Below are positions 1-6,381 of a stretch of 8,203 nucleotides of DNA, one piece after another (position 1 is the first letter of the stretch; every line of letters begins with the position of its first letter). The stretch covers positions 1-8,203 of the forward strand of contig CANHUW010000069.1 of the NCBI GenBank assembly GCA_947463975.1. The letters run 5' to 3'. Made by a program: the position numbers and the translations under genes. The notes below the pieces were generated by a model that searched no databases, was not told where the DNA came from, and was given only the letters and a program-made list of their open reading frames with translations. Source of the DNA: Bacteroidota bacterium. Lineage in GTDB: Bacteria > Bacteroidota > Bacteroidia > Chitinophagales > Chitinophagaceae.

Positions 1-2
1 TT

Positions 3-542
3 GCTGAAACAGAAAAGTACCCTCATGTTACTTTCTTCTTTAGTGGCGGTAGAGAAGTTCCCTTTGAAGGTGAATCAAGAATCATGGCCGCTTCTCCAAA
101 AGTAGCTACCTATGATTTACAACCAGAAATGAGCGCAGTAGAATTAACCGATAAATTATTGCCAGAAATTAATGCAAGTACTGCAGACTTTATATGCTTG
201 AATTATGCCAACGCAGATATGGTAGGTCATACAGGCATTTTTAGTGCAGTCGTAAAAGCAGTTGAAACAGTAGATGCTTGTGTACAAAAAATTGTGACTG
301 CTGGATTAGCGAATGGATATACTATTTTCTTAACCGCAGACCATGGTAATGCAGATTATATGATGAATGAAGATGGAAGTCCTAATACAGCACATACATT
401 AAACCTTGTACCATTATTTGTTATTGACAAGGAATGGAAGGGAACAGTGAAAGCAGGTAAACTAGGAGATATTGCTCCAAGTATATTAAAAATGATGGAT
501 ATTGCAATACCAAAAGAGATGACAGGAGAAGTACTCATTTAA
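3..542 (+). CDS. gpmI: 2,3-bisphosphoglycerate-independent phosphoglycerate mutase, C-terminal part (5' end outside window)
   Basis: This cytoplasmic glycolytic/gluconeogenic enzyme interconverts 3- and 2-phosphoglycerate using two Mn ions and a phosphoserine intermediate. The reading frame is open from the left edge (first full codon at base 3) and gives 179 residues, about the last third of a roughly 510-residue family. Visible in order: a TEKYPHVTFF segment at residues 3-12, whose Lys matches the substrate-binding lysine of the family; the SPKVATYDLQPEMS segment at 31-44; the metal-ligand motif DMVGH at 72-76; the second metal motif TADHGN (codons near 334-351); and the third ligand His in NTAHT. 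The C-terminus EMTGEVLI is typical. The N-terminal part with the catalytic serine is not in the window. An internal ATG at base 84 is not the start, because conserved family sequence continues upstream of it. engB follows after 14 bases, suggesting one transcript. Identification is firm. Confidence 0.96.
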   Translation, partial: AETEKYPHVTFFFSGGREVPFEGESRIMAASPKVATYDLQPEMSAVELTDKLLPEINASTADFICLNYANADMVGHTGIFSAVVKAVETVDACVQKIVTAGLANGYTIFLTADHGNADYMMNEDGSPNTAHTLNLVPLFVIDKEWKGTVKAGKLGDIAPSILKMMDIAIPKEMTGEVLI

Positions 543-556
543 AGTACTGCCAATAC

Positions 557-1201
557 ATGAAAATAACCAAAGCCACTTATTTAATATCTAGTCCTAGTTT
601 TGACCTTTGTCCAAAACTACATGCCCCAGAATATGCATTCATTGGAAGAAGTAATGTTGGTAAATCTTCTATCATCAATGCTATTGTTCAACAAAAAAAT
701 TTGGCTAAAACATCAGGGACTCCGGGCAAAACACAATTAATCAATCACTTCGAAATTATAAGCAATAGTGGTATTAAAGGACCTTCTGACAAATGGTATA
801 TTGTAGATTTACCAGGATATGGCTTTGCGAAAGTTTCACAAAGTAGCAGAAGAAGATGGGAGCAAATGATTGAGAACTATTTAAGAAAACGTCCGAATTT
901 GTGTAGGGTATTTGTTTTAATAGATAGTAGACATGCTCCTCAAAAGATTGATTTAGAATTTATAGAACAAATGTATCAATGGGAAATTCCCATTACTTTA
1001 ATTTTCACTAAATCTGATAAAGAAAAGCCAGGCGTGGTGACACGCAATGTAAAAGCTATGATGGATACGCTAAAAGAGCATTTTCCATTTCTACCAGAAG
1101 CTTTTGTAACAAGTGCAGAAAAGAAAGAAGGCGTAGCAGAAGTAATTGCCTGTTTAGACAGATACAATCAATTATATATAGACGATACTGATAATAAATA
1201 A
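557..1201 (+). CDS. engB: Ribosome biogenesis GTPase EngB (YihA/YsxC family)
   Basis: This small cytoplasmic GTPase is needed for assembly of the large ribosomal subunit in bacteria where it has been studied. The 214-residue product is close to the usual length of about 200. All GTPase motifs are visible: G1 GRSNVGKSS at residues 30-38; the G2 region with TSGTPGKTQLIN at 52-63, the hallmark of this family; G3 DLPGYGFA at 84-91; G4 TKSD at 151-154; and G5 TSA at 185-187. The DSRHAPQ segment at 123-129 is also characteristic. The ATG at 557 is the natural start because conserved sequence begins a few residues in and the gpmI stop lies just upstream. No Shine-Dalgarno sequence is seen, which is normal for Bacteroidota. 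It sits between gpmI (14-base gap) and the ABC transporter gene (33-base gap) and is probably co-transcribed with both; no functional link is implied. Confidence 0.97.
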   Translation: MKITKATYLISSPSFDLCPKLHAPEYAFIGRSNVGKSSIINAIVQQKNLAKTSGTPGKTQLINHFEIISNSGIKGPSDKWYIVDLPGYGFAKVSQSSRRRWEQMIENYLRKRPNLCRVFVLIDSRHAPQKIDLEFIEQMYQWEIPITLIFTKSDKEKPGVVTRNVKAMMDTLKEHFPFLPEAFVTSAEKKEGVAEVIACLDRYNQLYIDDTDNK

Positions 1202-1216
1202 TGCTACCATAGCATT
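1200..1216 (+). other. Short inverted repeat overlapping the engB stop
   Basis: AATGCTA (1200-1206) and TAGCATT (1210-1216) are perfect 7-base complementary arms around a CCA loop, beginning inside the engB TAA stop and ending 18 bases before the next start codon. In RNA it could form a small hairpin. It has only two G/C pairs per stem and no real T run after it, so it is a poor intrinsic terminator. It may be a weak attenuator, an RNA processing or stability element, or chance in AT-rich sequence. Confidence 0.3.
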
Positions 1217-1234
1217 TGATTCAACCAACATTTT

Positions 1235-3001
1235 ATGAAAATACTTTTTAAATATATTCGCCCATACAGGCCATTGGTTTTATTAGCATTTGTATTAGCG
1301 GCCATTAATCAAACCTTCTCTTTATTTGATCCAATGATTTTTGGTAAATTAATTGATCAATTTGCTAAAAGTCCTTTTATGGATGCTAGCGGAAATGCTA
1401 GAGATGAAGCAGCTTTTTTAAAGGGTGTGGGCAATATGCTATTGTTATTAGTGGGCACTGCTATGGTAAGTAGAATTGCTAAAGCTTTTCAAGACTATGT
1501 TGTCAATGTAATTATTCAAAAGTTTGGTGCCGCATTATTTACAGATGGATTAAAACATTCCATGCAATTACCTTATCAGGCTTTTGAAGATCAAAGAAGT
1601 GGCGAAACCTTATCTATCTTAACAAAAGCTAGAACAGATTGTGAAAAGTTTATTAGCTATGTGGTGAATGTATTGTTTGGCATCATTGTAAGTGTAGTAT
1701 TTGTGAGTATTTACGCCACAAGATTACATTGGTCCATCATACCAATTTATATAGGAGGTGCTAGTATGATTGCATACGTGACTAATTTATTGAGTAAGAA
1801 GATTAAATCTATTCAAAAGAATATTGTTAAGGAAACTACTACGCTGGCAGGAACTACAACAGAAAGTTTAAGGAATATTGAATTAGTAAAAAGTTTAGGT
1901 TTAACAACTCAAGAAATAAACAGGTTAAATAATAATACTTATAAAATTCTTGCACTAGAATTAAAGAAAGTAAAAAATATTCGCTCCTTGAGTTTCATTC
2001 AAGGAACCATGGTGAATGCACTTAGACAAGTGATTACCTTTACATTAATGTGGTTGATCTTTAAAGAGATCTTAACGGTAGGTCAATTAATCTCTCTGCA
2101 ATTTTATAGCTTCTTTATTTTTGGACCTTTGCAAGAAATTGGTAGTATCATTATGAGCTACAGAGAAACCGAAGCTTCTTTACAAAATTTTGAAGCCTTG
2201 ATGAATAAGCCTACTGAGCAGACCCCTACAAATCCAACCAATGTTGGAGCAATAGAACAATTAGCTTTTGAAAACGTAGGCTTTCAACATCAAACAGCTA
2301 ATTTTAAAGCGATAGATAGTATCAACTTTGTTGCAAAAAAAGGAGAGACGGTGGCATTTGTTGGACCTTCTGGCGCAGGCAAGAGCACATTGGTAAAACT
2401 ATTAGTGGGGCTATATAACAATCAAGAAGGATCTATATTAGTGAATGGAACAGATACACGTAACATTGATATGAATGCCTTGAGAAATCAAATTAGTTTT
2501 GTAACACAAGATACACAGCTATTTGCAGGTACCATAAAAGAGAATTTAGCCTTTGTAGCTCCTGAAGCTACAGATGAAGCCATGCTAGAAGCCTTAACCA
2601 AAGCTAGTTGTACCAATATCTTAGATAAAGGAGGAAATGGATTAGCAACAGTGATTGGAGAAGGCGGCCTGAAATTATCAGGAGGAGAAAAACAAAGATT
2701 GTCTATTGCCAGAGCCTTATTAAGACATCCTCATTTATTAATTTTTGATGAAGCTACTTCTAGCTTAGATAGTCTAACAGAAGAATCTATTACAGATACC
2801 ATCAGAGAGTTATCTACAGAAAGAGAGCAAATTACCATTATGATTGCTCACAGATTAAGTACCATTATTCATGCAAACAGAATTTATGTACTAGAAAAGG
2901 GTAAGGTTATTGAAGAAGGAACACACCAAAGTTTATTAGAAGAGAAAGGGTTGTATTATGCCATGTGGAGACAACAGATTGGTGAAAGAAAATCGAATTA
3001 A
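1235..3001 (+). CDS. ABC exporter half-transporter, fused permease and ATPase (MsbA/multidrug-type)
   Basis: This inner-membrane ATP-driven exporter is a half-transporter of 588 residues, the usual length for type IV (MsbA-like) exporters that work as homodimers. The N-terminal membrane domain (about 1-310) has six hydrophobic segments, roughly at 12-35, 65-85, 142-163, 166-187, 257-278 and 284-306. The ATPase domain follows from about 340: Walker A GPSGAGKST at 377-385, Q-loop Gln425, signature LSGGE at 481-485, Walker B LLIFDE at 501-506 with catalytic Glu506, and H-loop His539. All catalytic residues are intact. The start at 1235 places a typical KYIRPYR segment just before the first helix. 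The substrate cannot be read from sequence; lipid A/phospholipid flipping or drug export are the common roles in this family. It is a single gene, with no partner half-transporter adjacent. It is likely the last gene of the gpmI-engB transcript and ends one base from the converging DUF2721-like gene. Confidence 0.95.
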   Translation: MKILFKYIRPYRPLVLLAFVLAAINQTFSLFDPMIFGKLIDQFAKSPFMDASGNARDEAAFLKGVGNMLLLLVGTAMVSRIAKAFQDYVVNVIIQKFGAALFTDGLKHSMQLPYQAFEDQRSGETLSILTKARTDCEKFISYVVNVLFGIIVSVVFVSIYATRLHWSIIPIYIGGASMIAYVTNLLSKKIKSIQKNIVKETTTLAGTTTESLRNIELVKSLGLTTQEINRLNNNTYKILALELKKVKNIRSLSFIQGTMVNALRQVITFTLMWLIFKEILTVGQLISLQFYSFFIFGPLQEIGSIIMSYRETEASLQNFEALMNKPTEQTPTNPTNVGAIEQLAFENVGFQHQTANFKAIDSINFVAKKGETVAFVGPSGAGKSTLVKLLVGLYNNQEGSILVNGTDTRNIDMNALRNQISFVTQDTQLFAGTIKENLAFVAPEATDEAMLEALTKASCTNILDKGGNGLATVIGEGGLKLSGGEKQRLSIARALLRHPHLLIFDEATSSLDSLTEESITDTIRELSTEREQITIMIAHRLSTIIHANRIYVLEKGKVIEEGTHQSLLEEKGLYYAMWRQQIGERKSN

Positions 3002-3002
3002 T

Positions 3003-3446
3003 TTATTCTCTTTCAAATTTCTTTTTCAAGTATTCCATAACCGTAGGATCTTCTAATCCTTCCATATCACTTAACTCAAGCTCGATTGCTTTCGTGCTTA
3101 ATCTAATTTCAATCAATGAAATAGTAATAGAAATACAAAAAGTGATTAAACTTATCCCAAATACAAATTGGGCTACCATTTGATATTGGATGTAAATAAA
3201 GAACATAGATACAATAGATAATAAAAGCGATGCAACGCCAAATGATTGCATACTTTGTATTAATTTGATTCTATATTTGATATTCTTGATTTGACCAAAG
3301 ATGATATGCCTTTGTTCCAATTGGTTATATTTATCATGCAAAACCCTTACCCTATTGGATAAAGCCAAAAATCGATTGGTATAAGCCAGCATGATTAAGC
3401 TAATCGCCGGAAATAAAAGTGCAGGTATATTTACAGATAATTCCAT
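3003..3446 (-). CDS. DUF2721-like small membrane protein, function unknown
   Basis: I recognise this as resembling the DUF2721 family; its function is unknown. From the chosen start it is 147 residues with three hydrophobic segments: about 7-29 (starting IPALLFPAISL and continuing LAYTNRFLAL), 69-91 and 93-114. The stretch 30-66 between the first two is hydrophilic and basic, with conserved-looking features such as Asn24-Arg25 and the IQSMQ segment at 63-67. The tail reads ELELSDMEGL (122-131) and ends in charged residues. Two starts are plausible: ATG at 3446, used here, puts the family-like ELSVNIPALLF right at the N-terminus and lies 5 bases after a -7-like element; ATG at 3464 adds six residues and has AAGGG upstream. 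The frame stays open to an ATG at 3635, but that would overlap uvrC by over 150 bases and add no membrane-protein sequence, so it is rejected. It is divergent from uvrC and converges on the ABC exporter with one base between stops. Confidence 0.85.
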   Translation of the reverse strand: MELSVNIPALLFPAISLIMLAYTNRFLALSNRVRVLHDKYNQLEQRHIIFGQIKNIKYRIKLIQSMQSFGVASLLLSIVSMFFIYIQYQMVAQFVFGISLITFCISITISLIEIRLSTKAIELELSDMEGLEDPTVMEYLKKKFERE

Positions 3447-3450
3447 ACCC

Positions 3451-3471
3451 CAAAAATACTTCATATTTTTG
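3451..3471. promoter_or_regulatory. Candidate divergent promoter: two outward-facing TAnnTTTG -7 elements in a perfect inverted repeat
   Basis: CAAAAATA (3451-3458) and TATTTTTG (3464-3471) are exact reverse complements separated by five bases. Read outward, each arm is TATTTTTG and fits the Bacteroidota -7 consensus TAnnTTTG. The + strand copy ends 11 bases before the uvrC ATG at 3483. The - strand copy ends 4 bases before the ATG at 3446, implying a nearly leaderless mRNA for the membrane protein. I see no TTG -33 box at the usual distance on either side, which lowers confidence. If the membrane protein starts at 3464 instead, the palindrome overlaps its first codons and the - strand arm could not be its promoter. 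An operator for a dimeric repressor, or chance in AT-rich sequence, are alternatives. Confidence 0.45.
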
Positions 3472-3482
3472 CCCTTACTTAC

Positions 3483-5288
3483 ATGGAAAGAGAAATTTTC
3501 AAGAAAATACAGGCCAGCCTGCCGCAAGAACCTGGGATTTATCAATATTTTGATGAAAAAGGCAAGCTTTTGTATGTAGGGAAGGCTAAAAATATAAGAA
3601 ACAGAGTTAGTTCTTATTTCAATTCCAACCAACATAGTTTAAAGACCATCGAATTGGTTCAAAAGATAAAAGATATTCAGTTTACCATTGTGAACTCTGA
3701 ACATGATGCATTTATTTTAGAAAACGAATTAATTAAAAACTATCAACCTAAGTATAATATTAATTTAAAAGACGATAAAACCTACCCCTATATCGTCATT
3801 AAAAACGAGCATTTCCCTAGAGTATTTTTAACTAGAAGGAAAATAAAAGATGGTTCAACTTATTATGGACCCTATACACACGTTTTTGCAGTAAGAGAAC
3901 TAATCAATCATATCAAAGAAAGTATTGCTTTAAGAAACTGCACCTTACCGCTGTCTCCAAAGAATATTGAAAAAGGTAAATTTAAAGTTTGTTTAGAATA
4001 CCATTTAGGCAATTGTAAAGGGCCTTGCCAAGGATTACAGACCGAAGAAGCATATGAAAAGTCTATTGAACAGGTTACCCATTTATTGAAAGGAAATGTA
4101 AAGCCTCTGATTGCACATTTGAACAAAGAAATGAATGAGCAAGCAATTGCTTTAGCTTTTGAAAAAGCAGCGCTTACCAAAAAAAAGATAGAAGAACTGG
4201 AGCAATACCAAACAAAATCTGTGGTATATATTAAACAACAACATGCAATGGATGTGTTTAGTATCGCTCTCTTTGAAGATCAGGCCTATGTTAACTACTT
4301 AATGGTGCAAGAAGGCAGAATTGCTCAAACACATATGTTGCCCTTATCTATTCCATTAGAAGAATCCAAAGAAACAGTCCTAGCATTTGCCATTCATTAT
4401 TTTAGATCCAATCTTGGATCTACTGCCACTGAAATTATAGTACCATTCGAACCTGAAGACATCATTCCTTCCATCAAATACACCATTCCAAAAGTTGGAG
4501 AGAAAGAACAATTATTAGCACTCTCTCAAAAAAATGCCGACTATGCATTAAAAGAATGGAAACACAAGCAAGCTTTACTGTTAGTAACTGATACTAGCCC
4601 CAATAGTGTATTAGAAGAGATGAAAGATGTTTTACACCTTTCACAACTTCCTACCCATATAGAATGTTTTGACAACTCTAATTTCCAAGGAGCTTACCCT
4701 GTTTCTGCAATGGTATGTTTTAAAAATGGTGTACCTAGTAAATCTGATTATAGAAAATTTAATATCAAAACTGTGGTAGGTATCAACGATTTTGCCAGCA
4801 TGAAAGAATCGGTATATAGAAGATATCATTCTGTAATAACTAAAAACCAAGCACTTCCTCAGTTAGTGATTATCGACGGTGGTAAAGGACAATTAAATGC
4901 TGCATTGGAAGCATTAACAGCATTAGGGATTCAAGATAAAGTAACCATGGTGGGTTTAGCGAAAAACATAGAAGAGCTATTTTTTGTGGGCGACAGCAAT
5001 TCTATTTTACTCAACTGGAATAGTGAGGCACATAAATTGATTAGGAATATTAGAGACGAAGTACACCGATTTGGAATTCAATTTCACAGAAATAAACGCT
5101 CCAAAGGCGCATTGGAAACAGGACTCGATCAGATTGCAGGCATTGGACCTAAAACAAAAGAAACACTCTTACAATACTTTAAATCTACCAATAAGGTTAA
5201 GAAAGCCAGTCCCGCATTACTTAGGGAAATCATTGGAGCACAAAAAACAAAAATCTTACTAGACGCTTTTGCTAAAGAAGAAGATTAA
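3483..5288 (+). CDS. uvrC: Excinuclease ABC subunit C
   Basis: This is the nuclease of UvrABC nucleotide excision repair; it joins the UvrB-DNA lesion complex and cuts on both sides of the damage. The 601-residue product has family length and all expected parts. The GIY-YIG nuclease occupies about 13-95, with GIY at 18-20, YVGKAK at 31-36, Arg41, Glu80 and Asn92 at the expected catalytic or structural positions. Four cysteines, C153, C170, C178 and C182, match the reported iron-sulfur/metal cluster set. A UVR (UvrB-binding) helical motif lies at about 195-245. The C-terminal RNase H-like nuclease follows, with FDNSN (Asp397), IDGGKGQ (Asp465) and RDEVHRF (His528) as likely catalytic residues. 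Helix-hairpin-helix DNA-binding motifs begin near LDQIAGIGPKTK (548-559). The ATG at 3483 matches the family N-terminus. Its promoter must lie in or next to the divergent gene, and its stop overlaps that of gldN. No residue appears missing. Confidence 0.98.
   Translation: MEREIFKKIQASLPQEPGIYQYFDEKGKLLYVGKAKNIRNRVSSYFNSNQHSLKTIELVQKIKDIQFTIVNSEHDAFILENELIKNYQPKYNINLKDDKTYPYIVIKNEHFPRVFLTRRKIKDGSTYYGPYTHVFAVRELINHIKESIALRNCTLPLSPKNIEKGKFKVCLEYHLGNCKGPCQGLQTEEAYEKSIEQVTHLLKGNVKPLIAHLNKEMNEQAIALAFEKAALTKKKIEELEQYQTKSVVYIKQQHAMDVFSIALFEDQAYVNYLMVQEGRIAQTHMLPLSIPLEESKETVLAFAIHYFRSNLGSTATEIIVPFEPEDIIPSIKYTIPKVGEKEQLLALSQKNADYALKEWKHKQALLLVTDTSPNSVLEEMKDVLHLSQLPTHIECFDNSNFQGAYPVSAMVCFKNGVPSKSDYRKFNIKTVVGINDFASMKESVYRRYHSVITKNQALPQLVIIDGGKGQLNAALEALTALGIQDKVTMVGLAKNIEELFFVGDSNSILLNWNSEAHKLIRNIRDEVHRFGIQFHRNKRSKGALETGLDQIAGIGPKTKETLLQYFKSTNKVKKASPALLREIIGAQKTKILLDAFAKEED
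4403..4422 (+). repeat. Perfect 9-base inverted repeat inside uvrC
   Basis: TAGATCCAA (4403-4411) and TTGGATCTA (4414-4422) are exact reverse complements with a two-base spacer. They encode ordinary residues (RSNLGS region) between the UVR motif and the C-terminal nuclease. It could make a short mRNA hairpin or bind a dimeric protein, but its position deep inside a housekeeping gene makes chance or codon constraint just as likely. Confidence 0.3.
5285..5288. other. TTAA shared by the converging uvrC and gldN stop codons
   Basis: On the + strand the uvrC stop is TAA at 5286-5288; on the - strand the gldN stop is the complement of TTA at 5285-5287. The two coding regions therefore overlap tail to tail by four bases, using a self-complementary TTAA. 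Each 3' untranslated region must be antisense to the other gene's coding end. Confidence 0.95.
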
Positions 5289-6355
5289 TACACCCAACGT
5301 TCTTGTTCGTAATTAAAGATTTTTTGTCTAATCTTTTCACCTTCTATCAAACGTCTGATTGGATCCTTATATAAAGCATTTAAAGGCTTATCATTATAGT
5401 TATCTAAAGTAGATTTAATGATGTACCCATTAAAAAATTTACTTTCAAATAACTCTTCCCAAGTAATTCTACTAGAAAAGTTTTTAGGATTGTATACCTC
5501 GTTACGCGCTAAAATAGGTCTTAAATCAGGATAGTACACCCAGAATAAAGGTCTTTTAATTACCTTATCTCTAATTTGAATAGAAGCTACTGGCGCTATA
5601 CCAATGATTCTACAATACATTCTACTTGTTTTGCTATCAAAAATGTATTGCTCTTTTAATCTAAAAGTATAAATAGAATCAGGCTGTGGCGCCAATTTGG
5701 TATTATAGATCACCGAAGTATCATATATATTTGGATTATCTACATTTTGAACCAATTGTGTATCTAATGTGCCTTTTAAGCTTGCATTTATTTCGTCCAT
5801 ACTTAAAGGCGTAGTAAAGCGATCATCTTCCGCACCAAATGCTGTAATGCCCTCTTTTTCAATGGCTCTTAATAAAATGGCAAAGAATCTTTGATCACCA
5901 TTGTCATCATATGCCTGATATATAAAAGGTCTATTAATTTTTTCTCTTGCATCAATTTCTTCCCATACAAATTCACTAAATAATGCATCTTCCTCTCTTA
6001 AATTTTCATAAGGTAAAGGCAAACGCTCTTGCACCCCTTTTCTTTTTTTAGTTTCAGAGAAAAACGCATAGTTGTTTCTAAGACTTTTCTTATTGTTACT
6101 ATTAAACCCACCCACTACAGTAGTATCTACTACTTTAGTGGGCTTAATATTTGGATCAACCGTATTGTTATTTGTGATAGGAGCAGGGACAACTTGCACA
6201 GGAACAGTTTCTACACTCGGAGAAGTAGGTACTACTTTATCTGTTGTTGTTTTATTGGCTGCCCCCTTTTTCTTGGGCAAATTAAATTGCGCAAAACTAT
6301 TTGTTTGCACAAATATTGTAGCAAATACCAACAAAACTAAATAGGTCTTTTTCAT
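5285..6355 (-). CDS. gldN: Type IX secretion system / gliding motility protein GldN (PorN)
   Basis: GldN is a periplasmic protein that, with the lipoprotein GldK, forms the ring-like assembly under the outer membrane of the type IX secretion system, and is needed for secretion and gliding where tested. The 356-residue product starts with a clear Sec signal peptide: KK, a hydrophobic stretch at about 5-16, and likely cleavage after NSFA (residue 22). Residues 27-98 are a low-complexity Pro/Thr/Val/Asn-rich, probably disordered stretch. The GldN core starts near LPLPYENLREEDALF (112-126), followed by FVWEEIDAREKINRPF (129-144), the signature that identifies the family. It follows gldM by 26 bases and is the last gene of the cluster here. 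Its TAA shares the TTAA at 5285-5288 with the uvrC stop, so there is no spacer for a terminator. The long N-terminal linker is the main point of variation; the function call is firm. Confidence 0.95.
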   Translation of the reverse strand: MKKTYLVLLVFATIFVQTNSFAQFNLPKKKGAANKTTTDKVVPTSPSVETVPVQVVPAPITNNNTVDPNIKPTKVVDTTVVGGFNSNNKKSLRNNYAFFSETKKRKGVQERLPLPYENLREEDALFSEFVWEEIDAREKINRPFIYQAYDDNGDQRFFAILLRAIEKEGITAFGAEDDRFTTPLSMDEINASLKGTLDTQLVQNVDNPNIYDTSVIYNTKLAPQPDSIYTFRLKEQYIFDSKTSRMYCRIIGIAPVASIQIRDKVIKRPLFWVYYPDLRPILARNEVYNPKNFSSRITWEELFESKFFNGYIIKSTLDNYNDKPLNALYKDPIRRLIEGEKIRQKIFNYEQERWVY

Positions 6356-6381
6356 AACAACTTATTTTTAAATCACTTTAC

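Noticed and set aside
1210..1218. TAGCATTTG upstream of the ABC exporter as a -7 promoter element
   Set aside because: The TA-to-TTTG spacing is three bases instead of two and no TTG -33 box is evident; the gene is more simply explained as part of the gpmI-engB transcript.
3391..3579. Open frame of 62 residues on the + strand across the uvrC start
   Set aside because: It lies in a different frame from uvrC and antisense to the DUF2721-like gene, with no recognisable sequence; a shadow.
3465..3635. N-terminal extension of the DUF2721-like frame up to an ATG at 3635
   Set aside because: It runs antisense through the conserved GIY-YIG domain of uvrC, adds no family-like sequence, and better starts exist at 3446 or 3464.
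3908..4180. Open frame of 90 residues on the - strand within uvrC (a 69-residue one at 4641-4850 is similar)
   Set aside because: Both are antisense to well-conserved uvrC coding sequence and show no domain or motif.
5315..5336. Inverted repeat AAAGATT/AATCTTT as a uvrC terminator
   Set aside because: Each arm has a single G/C pair, the loop is eight bases, no T run follows, and it lies in gldN coding sequence. Too weak to call a terminator.
6029..6344. Two overlapping + strand open frames (103 and 90 residues) antisense to the gldN 5' region
   Set aside because: They mirror the low-complexity linker and signal peptide of GldN, have no recognisable motifs, and overlap each other. They are most likely shadows of gldN.
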